64,000 nt of DNA from Halomonas caseinilytica (GTDB lineage: Bacteria; Pseudomonadota; Gammaproteobacteria; Pseudomonadales; Halomonadaceae), in contig NZ_BDEP01000030.1 in the NCBI RefSeq assembly GCF_001662305.1, positions 1-64,000 on the forward strand. The letters run 5' to 3'. Every line of letters begins with the position of its first letter. Position 1 is the first letter of the stretch. Made by a program: the position numbers and the translations under genes. This document shows, one piece after another, positions 16,642-25,818 of this stretch. Below the pieces are notes generated by a model. The model was not told the origin of the DNA. It worked only from the letters and a program-made list of their open reading frames with translations, and made no database searches.

Positions 16642-17387
16642 AGGAAGCGGGATTCGGCGTGCTGCTGGCCATCCAGTTCCTGACCCGGCTGCCGGTGCCG
16701 CTGGCCTGCCCGTGGACGCCCGGCACCCGGCGCTGGGCGGCACGGGTCTACCCGTTGGTGGGCATGCTGATCGGCTCGCTCGTGGCTGCCGTTGGCACCT
16801 TGCTCGAGGCGGCTCTACCGTTGCCGCTGTTGACCTTGGCCCTGCTCAGCCTGTGGGTGGCGCTGACCGGCGGGTTGCACCTCGATGGCCTGATGGATCT
16901 GGCCGATGCTCTGGGCAGCAACGCACCACCCGAGAAGCGCTGGGCGATCATGAAGGACCCCCAGGTAGGCAGCTTCGCAGTGCTGGCGCTGGTGTTTCTC
17001 CTGGCCTGGAAGGCGGCACTGCTGTGGACCCTGCTGGCCGCCGGGGCGAGCCCTTGGTGGCTGGTGCCGGTGATCGCGCTGGGGCGTCTGGCCGCGGTCG
17101 GCCTGTTGATCTCGGTGCCCGCCGCCCGGGCCGAAGGGCTGGCTCATGCCTGGCAGCGGAGCCTGGGGCGGGGCGATCTAGTCTGGGCCGTGGCGCCGGT
17201 GTTGGTGCTGCTGGCGCTGATGCCAGGGGCAGTCGGGTTGATCCCGGCGCTGGTCGTGTTCGTGGCGCTCTATGGCCTGGCGGTGCGCCGGGCTTTCGGC
17301 GGCATCAACGGCGATATCGTCGGTGCCGCCATCGAAGGAAGCGAGCTGTGGCTGCTGCTGATGGTGTGGGTGTCGTGCGCGGCCTGA
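16638..17387 (+). CDS. cobS: Adenosylcobinamide-GDP ribazoletransferase (cobalamin synthase)
   Basis: 249 aa, polytopic membrane protein (CobS/CobV). It joins adenosylcobinamide-GDP to alpha-ribazole or its phosphate, the last step of the pathway. The acidic motif GLHLDGLMDLADALGS with following KRWAIMKDPQVGSFA binds Mg-GDP substrate, and the C-terminal FGGINGDIVGAAIE motif is conserved. ATG 16638 overlaps cobU. The name should not be confused with the CobS chelatase subunit, which is absent here. Confidence 0.94.
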   Translation: MKEAGFGVLLAIQFLTRLPVPLACPWTPGTRRWAARVYPLVGMLIGSLVAAVGTLLEAALPLPLLTLALLSLWVALTGGLHLDGLMDLADALGSNAPPEKRWAIMKDPQVGSFAVLALVFLLAWKAALLWTLLAAGASPWWLVPVIALGRLAAVGLLISVPAARAEGLAHAWQRSLGRGDLVWAVAPVLVLLALMPGAVGLIPALVVFVALYGLAVRRAFGGINGDIVGAAIEGSELWLLLMVWVSCAA

Positions 17388-17433
17388 CCGGCAGGGCAGA
17401 GAAGGAAACGATGGGAGCAAAGGAGAGAGGTCG

Positions 17434-18072
17434 ATGACCGAGTCGCCAAGCCTGGAACTGACCGTGGTGCGACATGGTGTGACGGCCTGGAACCTGGAGC
17501 GTCGCTACCAGGGGCACCGTGATGTCCCCTTGCTGATGCCCGAGGCGATGGCCGATATCGAGCGACTGCGCGATGACCTGGCCGAGGAACGCTTCGACGC
17601 CGTTCACTGCAGTGACCTGACACGCTGCCGACAGACCCTGGCGGCGGTACGCGAGACTCTGCCGACCCCCGAGGCGTGGTTCGATGCCCGCCTGCGCGAG
17701 CTGGATTTCGGCGACTACGAAGGGTGCACCTACGCGCACCTCAAGGACGATCCCGGCTATCGTGCCTGGGTCGACAGCGCCGGGGCCGTGGCGCCGCCGA
17801 ACGGCGAGTCGGCCGCAGCCCTGTGGTCACGCCTGGAAGACTGGCTGGCGGAGGTACAGGCGCAAGCGCTGGCGACGGGCCAGCGCCGGGTACTGGCGGT
17901 GAGCCACGGCGGGGTCATCCGCGAACTTCGGCGACGCCTGGAGGGGGCCGAATTCTGGGACGGTGTGGTCGGTCAGGCCCAGGGGCGGCGCTTTGTTCTC
18001 ATCCATGATGAAGGAAACTGGCGATGCAGCTGTTCATCGGCGGTGCCTGCGCCGGCAAGCGCGACCTCGTAG
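17434..18072 (+). CDS. cobC: Histidine phosphatase, probable alpha-ribazole phosphatase
   Basis: 212 aa. The histidine-phosphatase motif is VVRHGVTAWNLE at residues 11-22, with a second catalytic His in AVSHGGVIREL. It probably removes phosphate from alpha-ribazole-5'-phosphate or adenosylcobalamin-5'-phosphate (CobC of Salmonella). AAAGGAGAGAGG sits upstream of ATG 17434. The last 49 nt overlap the CobU-like gene in another frame, making a Cys/Ser/Ala-rich tail. Confidence 0.88.
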   Translation: MTESPSLELTVVRHGVTAWNLERRYQGHRDVPLLMPEAMADIERLRDDLAEERFDAVHCSDLTRCRQTLAAVRETLPTPEAWFDARLRELDFGDYEGCTYAHLKDDPGYRAWVDSAGAVAPPNGESAAALWSRLEDWLAEVQAQALATGQRRVLAVSHGGVIRELRRRLEGAEFWDGVVGQAQGRRFVLIHDEGNWRCSCSSAVPAPASATS

Positions 18073-18446
18073 CGGCACGGTTCCCGGATGCCGTCTGGCA
18101 TCGGTTGGACCCGGACGCTCCTGAGAGCTGGCGGGATGCGCTCGTTCCGGGCGCGCCTCTGGTGCTGACCGGCTGGGCGAGCTGGCTGGAAGGCGCGTTG
18201 GAGGATGACTCCGATGACGACCGGCTGCGCGCGCGGCTGGCCGCGATGCTCGAGACGCTGGTCGAGGTGGAGGCGGGGAGCGACGGAGAGGTCGTGCTGA
18301 TTCTGCCCGAGATGGGGCGTGGCATCGTGCCCGTGGATGCCGCGGATCGCCGCCTGCGCGATCTGTCCGGCTGGCTGGCCCAGGATGCCGCCGCCCGTGC
18401 CGCGGCGGTCTGGTACGTTCGCCATGGCCTGGCACGCCGATTGTGA
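18024..18446 (+). CDS. Short CobU-like protein
   Basis: 140 aa. It begins MQLFIGGACAGKRDLVAARF, a CobU-type P-loop (GGACAGKRD), and ends ILPEMGRGIVPVDAADRRLRDLSGWLAQD with VWYVRHGLARRL, matching the C-terminal half of CobU proteins. The middle, including the guanylylated His region of CobU, is missing. The related short proteins of some Bacillus cob clusters have a similar GGAFNGK start (recollection). GAAGGAAA precedes ATG 18024. It is last in the cobT operon. It may bind nucleotide or assist CobU or the phosphatase; no activity can be assigned. Confidence 0.75.
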   Translation: MQLFIGGACAGKRDLVAARFPDAVWHRLDPDAPESWRDALVPGAPLVLTGWASWLEGALEDDSDDDRLRARLAAMLETLVEVEAGSDGEVVLILPEMGRGIVPVDAADRRLRDLSGWLAQDAAARAAAVWYVRHGLARRL

Positions 18447-18497
18447 GAAAGGGCGATGCCGGCGGCCAGCCTCGTTGCCCATGAAGGCCCGAGCACG

Positions 18498-18526
18498 TTG
18501 ACGCCCCGGTGGGTGGTTGCTAGCTT
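18498..18526 (+). promoter_or_regulatory. Promoter candidate before btuB leader
   Basis: TTGACG (18498-18503) and TAGCTT (18521-18526) are separated by 17 bp and end about ten bases before the riboswitch. The -35 is good and the -10 weak. Confidence 0.4.
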
Positions 18527-18534
18527 ACGCCCAC

Positions 18535-18755
18535 TCTCAGGTGACCCAGGCCTGCCCAGATGGGCCGGGTTGAAACGGGAAGTCGGTGATGCTCGCTTGT
18601 CAGCTCAGCGGGTCAATCCGACGCTGCCCCCGCAACGGTGATCGAGTCAAGCACCGCCTCACGCCACTGTGCCACGCACGGGAAGGCGGCGGTGACGAGG
18701 CCGGTGTGCCTCGCTCGTCAGCCCGGAGACCGGCCTGTGAGTGCTTGCCAGGACG
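18535..18755 (+). promoter_or_regulatory. Cobalamin riboswitch upstream of btuB
   Basis: The leader contains the conserved AdoCbl riboswitch blocks in order: GGGTTGAAACGGGAAGTCGGTG (in parts, ~18567-18588), GCTGCCCCCGCAACGG (18623-18638), CACGGGAAGGCGGCGG, and the B12 box AGCCCGGAGACCGGCCTG (~18720-18737). The following spacer to 18879 has a hairpin GCCGCAC...GTGCGGC (18845-18863) just ahead of the btuB start region, suggesting control at translation. It should switch off uptake when adenosylcobalamin is plentiful. The stretch 18447-18879 holds no gene. Confidence 0.93.
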
Positions 18756-18879
18756 CGGAAGGCGAACCTCGGGCAGGGCGGACTCGCCGATATCATGTCG
18801 ATCTTCCCTTCCTCGCCCCGCGTCCGGCCTTCCAAGGGTTCACTGCCGCACGGGGGTGTGCGGCTCCGGGACGAATATC

Positions 18880-20709
18880 ATGACAACTTCTCTCTCTTTC
18901 CGTTGGGGCCTGGCCTCCCTTTGCCTGGGGGCGTCGCCACTCCTTCATGCCGCCCCGAGCGCGGCCGATACCGAGACCGATGTCGAGCAACGGCTCGATC
19001 CGCTGGTGGTGTCGGCTACCCTGGCGCCACGTACGGCCAGTCAGTCGCTGTCCTCGGTCTCGGTGATCGACGAGGCGTCGCTGCGCCGCCAGGATCCCAC
19101 CGATATCACCGATGTGTTGCGCGCCCAGCCCGGCGTCGACGTTTCCTCCAACGGCGCTTTCGGCAAGACCACCAGCGTCTACCTGCGCGGCACCGGCAGC
19201 GAGTCCACGCCACTGCTGATCGATGGCATCCGGCTGCGTTCCGCCACCCTGGGCAGCCCGGCCTGGCAGTTCCTCGATCCACGCATGTTCGAGCGCGTCG
19301 AGGTCGTGCGCGGCCCGCGCGGCAGCCTCTATGGCGCCGATGCCGTGGGCGGCGTCGTGCAGCTTTTCACGCCGCAGGGCGAGCTTGGTGATCCCGAGCC
19401 CAGCGTTACCCTGGGAGGCGGCTCGCATGACAGTCGTCGTGTCACCGCGAGCGTGACCGGTGGTGACGACGGCACTCGCTATGCCGTCTCGGCCAGCCAT
19501 TTCGGCACCGAAGGCGCCGAGGTCGTCGAAGGCGAGGGCGACAAGGGCTACGACAACACCACCGGTTTCGCCCGGTTGTCGCACACTTTCCACAGCGGCG
19601 CCGAGGTCGGCCTGCTGGCCCTGCGCGCTCGGGGCAATACCGAGTTTGTCGGCGGCGACACCGACTATGTCCAGCAAGTGGCCGGCGTCTACGGTGAACT
19701 GCCCGTCACCGAGGCCTGGCGCAGCCGACTGACGCTGAGCGAGTCGCGTGACGAAAGCGACAATCACGATGACTTCGGCGATTCGGTGATCGATACCCGC
19801 ACGCGCACCGCTCGCTGGGAAAACACCGTGGCTGTGGGGCCGCATGAGTGGATCGCCGGTGCCGAAGCCAGTCGCGACGAGGTCTCGGGCACCACCGACT
19901 ACGAGGAAGATAGCCGCGACAACGTTGCGGTCTTCACCCAGGCGCTGCTCGATTTCTCGCCGATCTCGGTCCAGGCTGGGCTGCGCTACGATGACAACGA
20001 TGCCTTCGATGAGGAGGTCACCGGCAATCTGGCGCTTGGCTATGCGCTGGATGACCACCACACCCTGCGCGCCAGTTACGGCACGGCCTTCCGCGCGCCG
20101 ACCTTCAACGAACTCTATTATCCCGGTTACGGCAATGCCGATCTCGATCCGGAACGCTCCGCGAGTGTCGAGCTTGGGATGCGCGGTCAGTTCGAACGCG
20201 GCTTCTGGGACCTGGCGCTCTATCAGACCGATGTCGAGGACATGATCGCCAATGTCGCCTTCGATGGCGTCAGCACGCCCTACAATGTCGATGAAGCCCG
20301 CATTCGCGGCGTGGAGCTCTCCACCGGCGCGGAAGTGCTGGACTGGAGCCTGCGTGCCGCCCTGACCTATACCGACCCCGAAGACCAGGAGACCGGTAAC
20401 CGGCTGGCGCATCGGGCCACGCGGAGCCTGCGTTTCGATGCCGACCGTGAACTGGGCGACTGGACCTTCGGTGGGTCGATCATCGCTCAGAACCATCGCT
20501 ACGGCGACGCCGACAACGACCAACGGCTGTCGGGTTATGGCATCGTCAACCTGCGGGCCGGATGGCGTTTCGCGCCGCATTGGTCGGCGCGCCTGACGCT
20601 GGAGAACGTCTTTGATCGCGAGTACGCCACTGCCCGGGATTATCAGGGCCGCGATTACATCGACGCCGGCCGCGCTGCCTTCCTGAGCGTGAGCTTCGGC
20701 GCGCAATAA
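18880..20709 (+). CDS. btuB: TonB-dependent vitamin B12 receptor
   Basis: 609 aa outer-membrane beta-barrel. A signal peptide ends near LLHAAPSAA. The TonB box region is DPLVVSATL, then a plug domain with DVLRAQPGVDVSSNGAFG, TPLLIDGIRLRSAT, ERVEVVRGPRGSLYGADAVGGVVQLFT, then the barrel with RASYGTAFRAPTFNELYYPG and the C-terminal NVFDREYATARDYQGRDY. It imports corrinoids to the periplasm, where BtuF takes over. ATG 18880 follows the riboswitch; the open frame upstream is the leader RNA. The protein ends SFGAQ, not in an aromatic residue as most barrels do. Confidence 0.93.
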   Translation: MTTSLSFRWGLASLCLGASPLLHAAPSAADTETDVEQRLDPLVVSATLAPRTASQSLSSVSVIDEASLRRQDPTDITDVLRAQPGVDVSSNGAFGKTTSVYLRGTGSESTPLLIDGIRLRSATLGSPAWQFLDPRMFERVEVVRGPRGSLYGADAVGGVVQLFTPQGELGDPEPSVTLGGGSHDSRRVTASVTGGDDGTRYAVSASHFGTEGAEVVEGEGDKGYDNTTGFARLSHTFHSGAEVGLLALRARGNTEFVGGDTDYVQQVAGVYGELPVTEAWRSRLTLSESRDESDNHDDFGDSVIDTRTRTARWENTVAVGPHEWIAGAEASRDEVSGTTDYEEDSRDNVAVFTQALLDFSPISVQAGLRYDDNDAFDEEVTGNLALGYALDDHHTLRASYGTAFRAPTFNELYYPGYGNADLDPERSASVELGMRGQFERGFWDLALYQTDVEDMIANVAFDGVSTPYNVDEARIRGVELSTGAEVLDWSLRAALTYTDPEDQETGNRLAHRATRSLRFDADRELGDWTFGGSIIAQNHRYGDADNDQRLSGYGIVNLRAGWRFAPHWSARLTLENVFDREYATARDYQGRDYIDAGRAAFLSVSFGAQ

Positions 20710-20766
20710 GAATACAACGCTCAGCGGAGGCTTGCCGCCGGGCATGATCCGCATGTTCGAGGAGAC

Positions 20767-21651
20767 GTGGTGCGCTTGAAATACCTGCTGTATGGCATGG
20801 GGCTGCTGGCGCTGGCCGGCTCCGCGCAGGCGGCTCCCTGTGTTACCGACGACCGGGGGCGCGAGGTCTGCCTGGATGCGCCGGCCGAGCGCATCGTGGC
20901 GCTCTCGCCAGGTGTCACCGAGCTGCTCTACGCCGCCGGCGCCGGCGGGAGCGTGGTGGGTGCGGTCAGCTTCAGCGACTATCCACCCGAGGCCGCCGAC
21001 CTGCCTCGGGTGGGTAGCTATGATCGCCTCGATCTCGAGGCACTGCTGGCCCTGTCGCCGAATCTGGTGGTGGCCTGGTCAGGCGGCAACCCCGAGCAGC
21101 AGCTCGAGCGCCTGTCGGCGCTTGACATGCCGGTGTTCTTCTCCGATGCCGACGATTTTGCCTCTATAGCGTCGAATCTGGAGCGTCTGGCCGTCCTCGC
21201 CGGCAGCGAGGCCCAAGGCCGGCGAGTCGCCGAACGGTTGCGTGAGGAGGTCGCCGACCTGCGGGCGCGTCACGCCGAGGCCGAACCGGTGAAGGTCTTC
21301 TATCAGGTCTGGGCGTCGCCGTTGATGACGATCAATGGCGAGCACTGGATCAGCCAGGCGCTGGCCCTGTGCGGTGGCGTCAATCTTTTCGCCCGGCAGT
21401 CGTCGCTGGTGCCGCGCATCGCCGTCGAGGCGGTACTGGCTCGGGACCCGGAAGCGATCATCACCGGCGGCATGGGCAAGTCCGATGCCTCTTGGCTCGA
21501 CGCCTGGCACGACTATCCGGACATGACGGCCGTGCAGCGCGACAACCTCTTCTTCGTCGACCCGGATCTGGTGCAGCGCGCCACTCCCCGGCTGCTGGAG
21601 GGAACTCGCCAGATCTGCCATCACCTGGAGGTGGCGCGTGAGCGACGCTGA
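20767..21651 (+). CDS. btuF: Periplasmic cobalamin-binding protein
   Basis: 294 aa. A signal peptide (LKYLLYGMGLLALAGSAQA) is followed by a PF01497 periplasmic-binding fold: RIVALSPGVTELLYAAGAG, LPRVGSYDRLDLEALLALSPNLVVAW, WISQALALCGGVNLF. This is BtuF, delivering B12 to BtuCD. Tandem GTG codons at 20767 and 20770 follow GAGGAGAC; 20770 has the better spacing. The end overlaps btuC by 14 nt. Confidence 0.9.
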   Translation: MVRLKYLLYGMGLLALAGSAQAAPCVTDDRGREVCLDAPAERIVALSPGVTELLYAAGAGGSVVGAVSFSDYPPEAADLPRVGSYDRLDLEALLALSPNLVVAWSGGNPEQQLERLSALDMPVFFSDADDFASIASNLERLAVLAGSEAQGRRVAERLREEVADLRARHAEAEPVKVFYQVWASPLMTINGEHWISQALALCGGVNLFARQSSLVPRIAVEAVLARDPEAIITGGMGKSDASWLDAWHDYPDMTAVQRDNLFFVDPDLVQRATPRLLEGTRQICHHLEVARERR

Positions 21652-22636
21652 GGCACGTCGCCGAGGAGGCTCGTCACTTGCCGGACCGCTGACATGGCTG
21701 GCCTTGGCGGCACTTCTGTCCCAGGCGCTGGCGCTGGCGCTGGGTAGCGTTGCACTGTCGCCGGATGCGCTGCTCGCCGTGCTTGGCGGCGGCGGCGAGC
21801 CGTTGCACCGTACCCTGGTACTCGATCTTCGCCTACCTCGTGCGCTGGCGGCCTTCGGTACCGGCGCCCTGCTGGCGCTGGCCGGCGCCTTGATGCAGGT
21901 GCTGTTGCGCAATCCGCTGGCCGACCCTTATGTGCTGGGGCTTTCCGGCGGCGCCTCGGTCTGCGCGTTGCTGGCCATGCTGGCCGGCCTGGGCGCGTCA
22001 TTGGTCGCGGGGGCGGCCTTCGGCGGCGCCCTGGCCTCGATGCTGATCGTCTTCGGTCTGGCGCATGGCACGGGTAGTTGGACGCCGACTCGCATGCTGC
22101 TCACCGGGGTGGTGATGGCCGCCGGCTGGGGTGCGCTGATCAGTTTTTTGCTGGCGGTGAGCCCGGCCGAACGGCTTCCCGGCATGCTCTACTGGCTGAT
22201 GGGGGATCTGGCCTATGCGGGGTCGCCCTGGCTGGTGCTGGCCCTGGCCGCGCTCGCCCTGGTGGTGATGGTGCCGCTGGGGCGTACCCTCAACGTGCTG
22301 GCCCGGGGCGGCATGCAGGCCGCCGCCCTCGGCGTGGCGGTGCGTCCCGTGGAGTGGACCCTGTATCTGGTGGCCAGCCTGCTCACTGCCGTGGCGGTGA
22401 CTACCGCCGGCAGCATCGGTTTCGTGGGGTTGATGGTGCCGCACATGCTGCGCCTGCGTCTGGGCAACGACCAGCGTCTGATTCTGCCGGCCAGCCTGCT
22501 GGCCGGCGGAACCCTGCTGACACTCGCCGATACCCTGGCGCGCACCTTGATCGCCCCGCAGCAATTGCCGGTGGGGGTGATCACCGCGCTGCTGGGTGTG
22601 CCGAGTTTTCTTTATCTGCTCTATCGGAGTCGCTGA
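21638..22636 (+). CDS. btuC: Cobalamin ABC transporter permease
   Basis: 332 aa FecCD/BtuC-family inner-membrane permease with about ten helices. Typical blocks: LRLPRALAAFGTGALLALAGALMQVLLRNPLADPYVLGLSGG (in parts), the ATPase-coupling region RPVEWTLYL and GSIGFVGLMVPHMLRL. Start GTG 21638 lies inside btuF; stop and btuD start share TGATG. It forms the BtuC2D2 importer. Confidence 0.93.
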   Translation: MSDAEARRRGGSSLAGPLTWLALAALLSQALALALGSVALSPDALLAVLGGGGEPLHRTLVLDLRLPRALAAFGTGALLALAGALMQVLLRNPLADPYVLGLSGGASVCALLAMLAGLGASLVAGAAFGGALASMLIVFGLAHGTGSWTPTRMLLTGVVMAAGWGALISFLLAVSPAERLPGMLYWLMGDLAYAGSPWLVLALAALALVVMVPLGRTLNVLARGGMQAAALGVAVRPVEWTLYLVASLLTAVAVTTAGSIGFVGLMVPHMLRLRLGNDQRLILPASLLAGGTLLTLADTLARTLIAPQQLPVGVITALLGVPSFLYLLYRSR

Positions 22637-23403
22637 TGGCGAGCCTCGAGACGCGCGGCTTGATCGTCGACGTACCCGGGCGCCCGCCGGGCCGAGCGCT
22701 CGACCTGTGCATGGCGCCGGGAGAGTGCTGGGGCGTGCTGGGGCCCAACGGCGCCGGCAAGACCACCTTGCTGCATACCCTGGCCGGCCTGCGGGCCCCG
22801 CGCGCCGGTCTGGTACGGCTCGAGGGGCGCGACCTGCCACGCTGGCGCCGCCGGGAGGTGGCGCAGCGGCTGGGCGTGGTGTTTCAGGAGCGCCACGACG
22901 AGTTTCCCGCCACCGTGATGGAAACCGCGCTGATCGGCCGTCATCCCTATCTGTCGCCCTGGCAGCGGGAAGGCGAAACGGATATCGCGCATGCCCGTGA
23001 GGCACTTCGGCGTCTCGATCTCGAGCATCTGGCGCCACGCCTGGTATCGACGCTTTCCGGGGGCGAACGGCAACGGGTCAGCCTGGCCACGGTGCTGGCC
23101 CAGTCACCGCTCTGGTGGCTCGTCGACGAGCCGACCAACCATCTCGATCTTCACCACCAGATGGCCACCATGACGCTGCTCGAGGCGCAGGCCCGAGCGG
23201 GATGCGGTGTGGTGATGTGTCTGCATGACCTCAACCTGGCGGCCCGCTGGTGCAGTCACCTGTTGTTGCTCTATTCCGATGGCGAAGCCTGCTGGGGGCC
23301 GGCACCCGACATGCTGGAGGTCGAGGCCCTTGAACGGCTCTATGGCCAGAAACTGATGTGTGTCGAAGCCGACGGGGCGCCGGTCTTCATCCCGACCCGC
23401 TGA
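22636..23403 (+). CDS. btuD: Cobalamin ABC transporter ATPase
   Basis: 255 aa. Walker A GPNGAGKTTLLHTLAGLR, Q-loop VFQERHDEF, signature LSGGERQRVSLA, Walker B WWLVDEPTNHLD and switch His CLHDLNLA are intact. It powers B12 import with BtuC. It converges on the minus-strand DUF1289 gene with one base between stops, so no terminator separates them. Confidence 0.93.
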   Translation: MASLETRGLIVDVPGRPPGRALDLCMAPGECWGVLGPNGAGKTTLLHTLAGLRAPRAGLVRLEGRDLPRWRRREVAQRLGVVFQERHDEFPATVMETALIGRHPYLSPWQREGETDIAHAREALRRLDLEHLAPRLVSTLSGGERQRVSLATVLAQSPLWWLVDEPTNHLDLHHQMATMTLLEAQARAGCGVVMCLHDLNLAARWCSHLLLLYSDGEACWGPAPDMLEVEALERLYGQKLMCVEADGAPVFIPTR

Positions 23404-23404
23404 C

Positions 23405-23581
23405 TCAGTCCTTTTTCAGCTTCTTCAGCCGCTGCGCCGCGCGCTGGTGAGTCTTCATGCGCTCCGGGCGTTTCATCGACGGCCAGCGGGTGATCTCCTC
23501 GGTGGTGCGGCCGCAGCCCACGCAGAGTCCACCCTTCAGCCGGCAGATTGAGACACAGGGACTGTCGATACGCTTGGCCAT
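23405..23581 (-). CDS. DUF1289 small cysteine protein
   Basis: A 58-aa protein too short for most gene callers' cutoffs: MAKRIDSPCVSICRLKGG then LCVGCGRTTEEITRWPSM and a basic tail ending KKLKKD. The C-x3-C...C-x2-C pattern and GRTxxEI..W are the DUF1289 (YdhL-like) signature, probably an Fe-S or zinc site. Its ATG overlaps the stop of the upstream gene (TGAATG), so it is translated with it. Function unknown. Confidence 0.85.
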   Translation of the reverse strand: MAKRIDSPCVSICRLKGGLCVGCGRTTEEITRWPSMKRPERMKTHQRAAQRLKKLKKD

Positions 23582-23944
23582 TCAATGCCGCTCCAGCAGC
23601 GAAAGACGACGTTCCCAGTCGCTACCGTGCACGCGGCGACACTCTTCTTCGCTGTCGGCGTCCAGGTGGGCGTCGATGCTGTCGACCTTGAGCCCCACTT
23701 CGAAGAAGGCGGCCTCGGTGAGTTCACGCATGCGCTGGCGACCCTCCCCCTTGAGGGCTCGGGCCAGGTCGTCCTGGGTCTCGAATACCCAGACCACCCT
23801 CAGGCTCTCGGGGAAGTGGCGGTAGTCCACCAGATGGGTCAGCCAACAGAAGCCGGGCAGCATCGGCTTGGCCGTCTCGCAGGCTTCGGTCAGGGCCCGG
23901 GTCAGTCGGCGCTCCATCCGGGCGCGGGCTTTCTTGTCGAGCAT
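23582..23944 (-). CDS. Conserved hypothetical protein
   Basis: 120 aa, soluble. It begins with basic MLDKKARARMERRLTRALTEACETAKP and continues PGFCWLTHLVDYRHFPESLRVVWVFETQDDLA. Similar proteins in Halomonas and Marinobacter genomes are conserved but uncharacterised (recollection; some carry an unsupported 'Fis family' label). No helix-turn-helix is evident. It is translationally coupled to the DUF1289 gene. Confidence 0.6.
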   Translation of the reverse strand: MLDKKARARMERRLTRALTEACETAKPMLPGFCWLTHLVDYRHFPESLRVVWVFETQDDLARALKGEGRQRMRELTEAAFFEVGLKVDSIDAHLDADSEEECRRVHGSDWERRLSLLERH

Positions 23945-23974
23945 GGCGTACCTCTCCGGTCGTGTGGCTGAGCG

Positions 23975-24735
<761 letters not shown>

Positions 24736-24739
<4 letters not shown>

Positions 24740-25818
24740 CGTGACCTCGCGCCGCGTATCAGGATCAAAGCGAAGGCCGGCGCGCCGATCAAGGCGGTGA
24801 CCACCCCGATCGGCAGCACCTGGCCCGGCACCAGGGTGCGTGACAGGATGTCCGCGCCGATCAGGAAGATAGCGCCGGCCAGTGCCGAGGCTGGCACCAG
24901 GCGAGTGTGACGGCTGCCGACGATGAAGCGCATGGCGTGGGGAATCACCAGCCCCACGAAACCGATGGTGCCGACCATGGAGACCATGACGGCGGTGACC
25001 AGCGCCATGGCGGTGATCAGCGCACCCCGTACGCGACGCACCGGAATGCCCAGGGAGGCGGCGCTGTCGGCGCCGAAGGTGAAGGCATCCAGGGCGCGCC
25101 GGTACCACAGGCAGATCGCCAGGCCGGCGAGGGCGGCAGGCAGCCCCAGGGCGACGTCGTCCCAGCGCACGCCGGACAGGTTGCCCATCAGCCAGAACAT
25201 GATGCCGCGCGCCTGTTCGGCGCTCGCCGACTTGGCGATGATGAGCGCGGTCAGGGCATTGAAGAGCTGCGAGCCGGCAATACCGGCAAGGATGATGGCC
25301 CCCGCGGCCTGGGTCGCGCGGCCGCCTCCGGTGCCGCTGCCGGCGGCATGGGCGAGTGCCACGACCAGGGTGAAGGCTAGGCCTGCCCCGGCGAAGGCAC
25401 CGAGCGAGAGGCTCAGGGTGCCGGCGCCGAGGCCGATGATGGCGACCGTCACGGCCCCCGTCGAGGCGCCAGCGGAGATCCCCATCAGAAAGGGGTCGGC
25501 CAGCGGGTTGCGCAGCAAAGCCTGGAGCACGACCCCGGCCAGGGCCAGCCCGGCGCCGCAGCAGGCCGCCAGGATGGCCCGGCTGAGCCGGTAGCTCCAG
25601 ATGATGCCGGCATCGATCCGGTCCACTGGAAATTCCGTTCCCCACAGTCGATTGGCCAGTACCTTGAGAATGGTATCGGCCGGGATCGGTGTCTCACCGA
25701 TCATGGTCCCTGCCATCACGGCGAGAAGCAGCATGATCGGCGTCAGCCAGGTCCAGTGCCACGCCGAGCGAGTCGGAGCAGCCACGGCCAGCGTCATGGC
25801 GAGCAGTGCTCTCGTCAT
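24736..25818 (-). CDS. FecCD-type ABC permease
   Basis: 360 aa inner-membrane permease. Family blocks include LSRAILAACCGAGLALAGVVLQALLRNPLADPFLMGISAG (in parts) and GTIGFVGLVIPHAMRF. ATG 25818 overlaps the stop of the binding-protein gene by 4 nt and the stop overlaps the ATPase start. The frame is open far upstream, but the family N-terminus starts at 25818. Substrate is discussed under the binding protein. Confidence 0.9.

Noticed and set aside
18793-20754. 653-codon minus-strand frame opposite btuB
   Set aside because: Antisense shadow of a clear TonB receptor.
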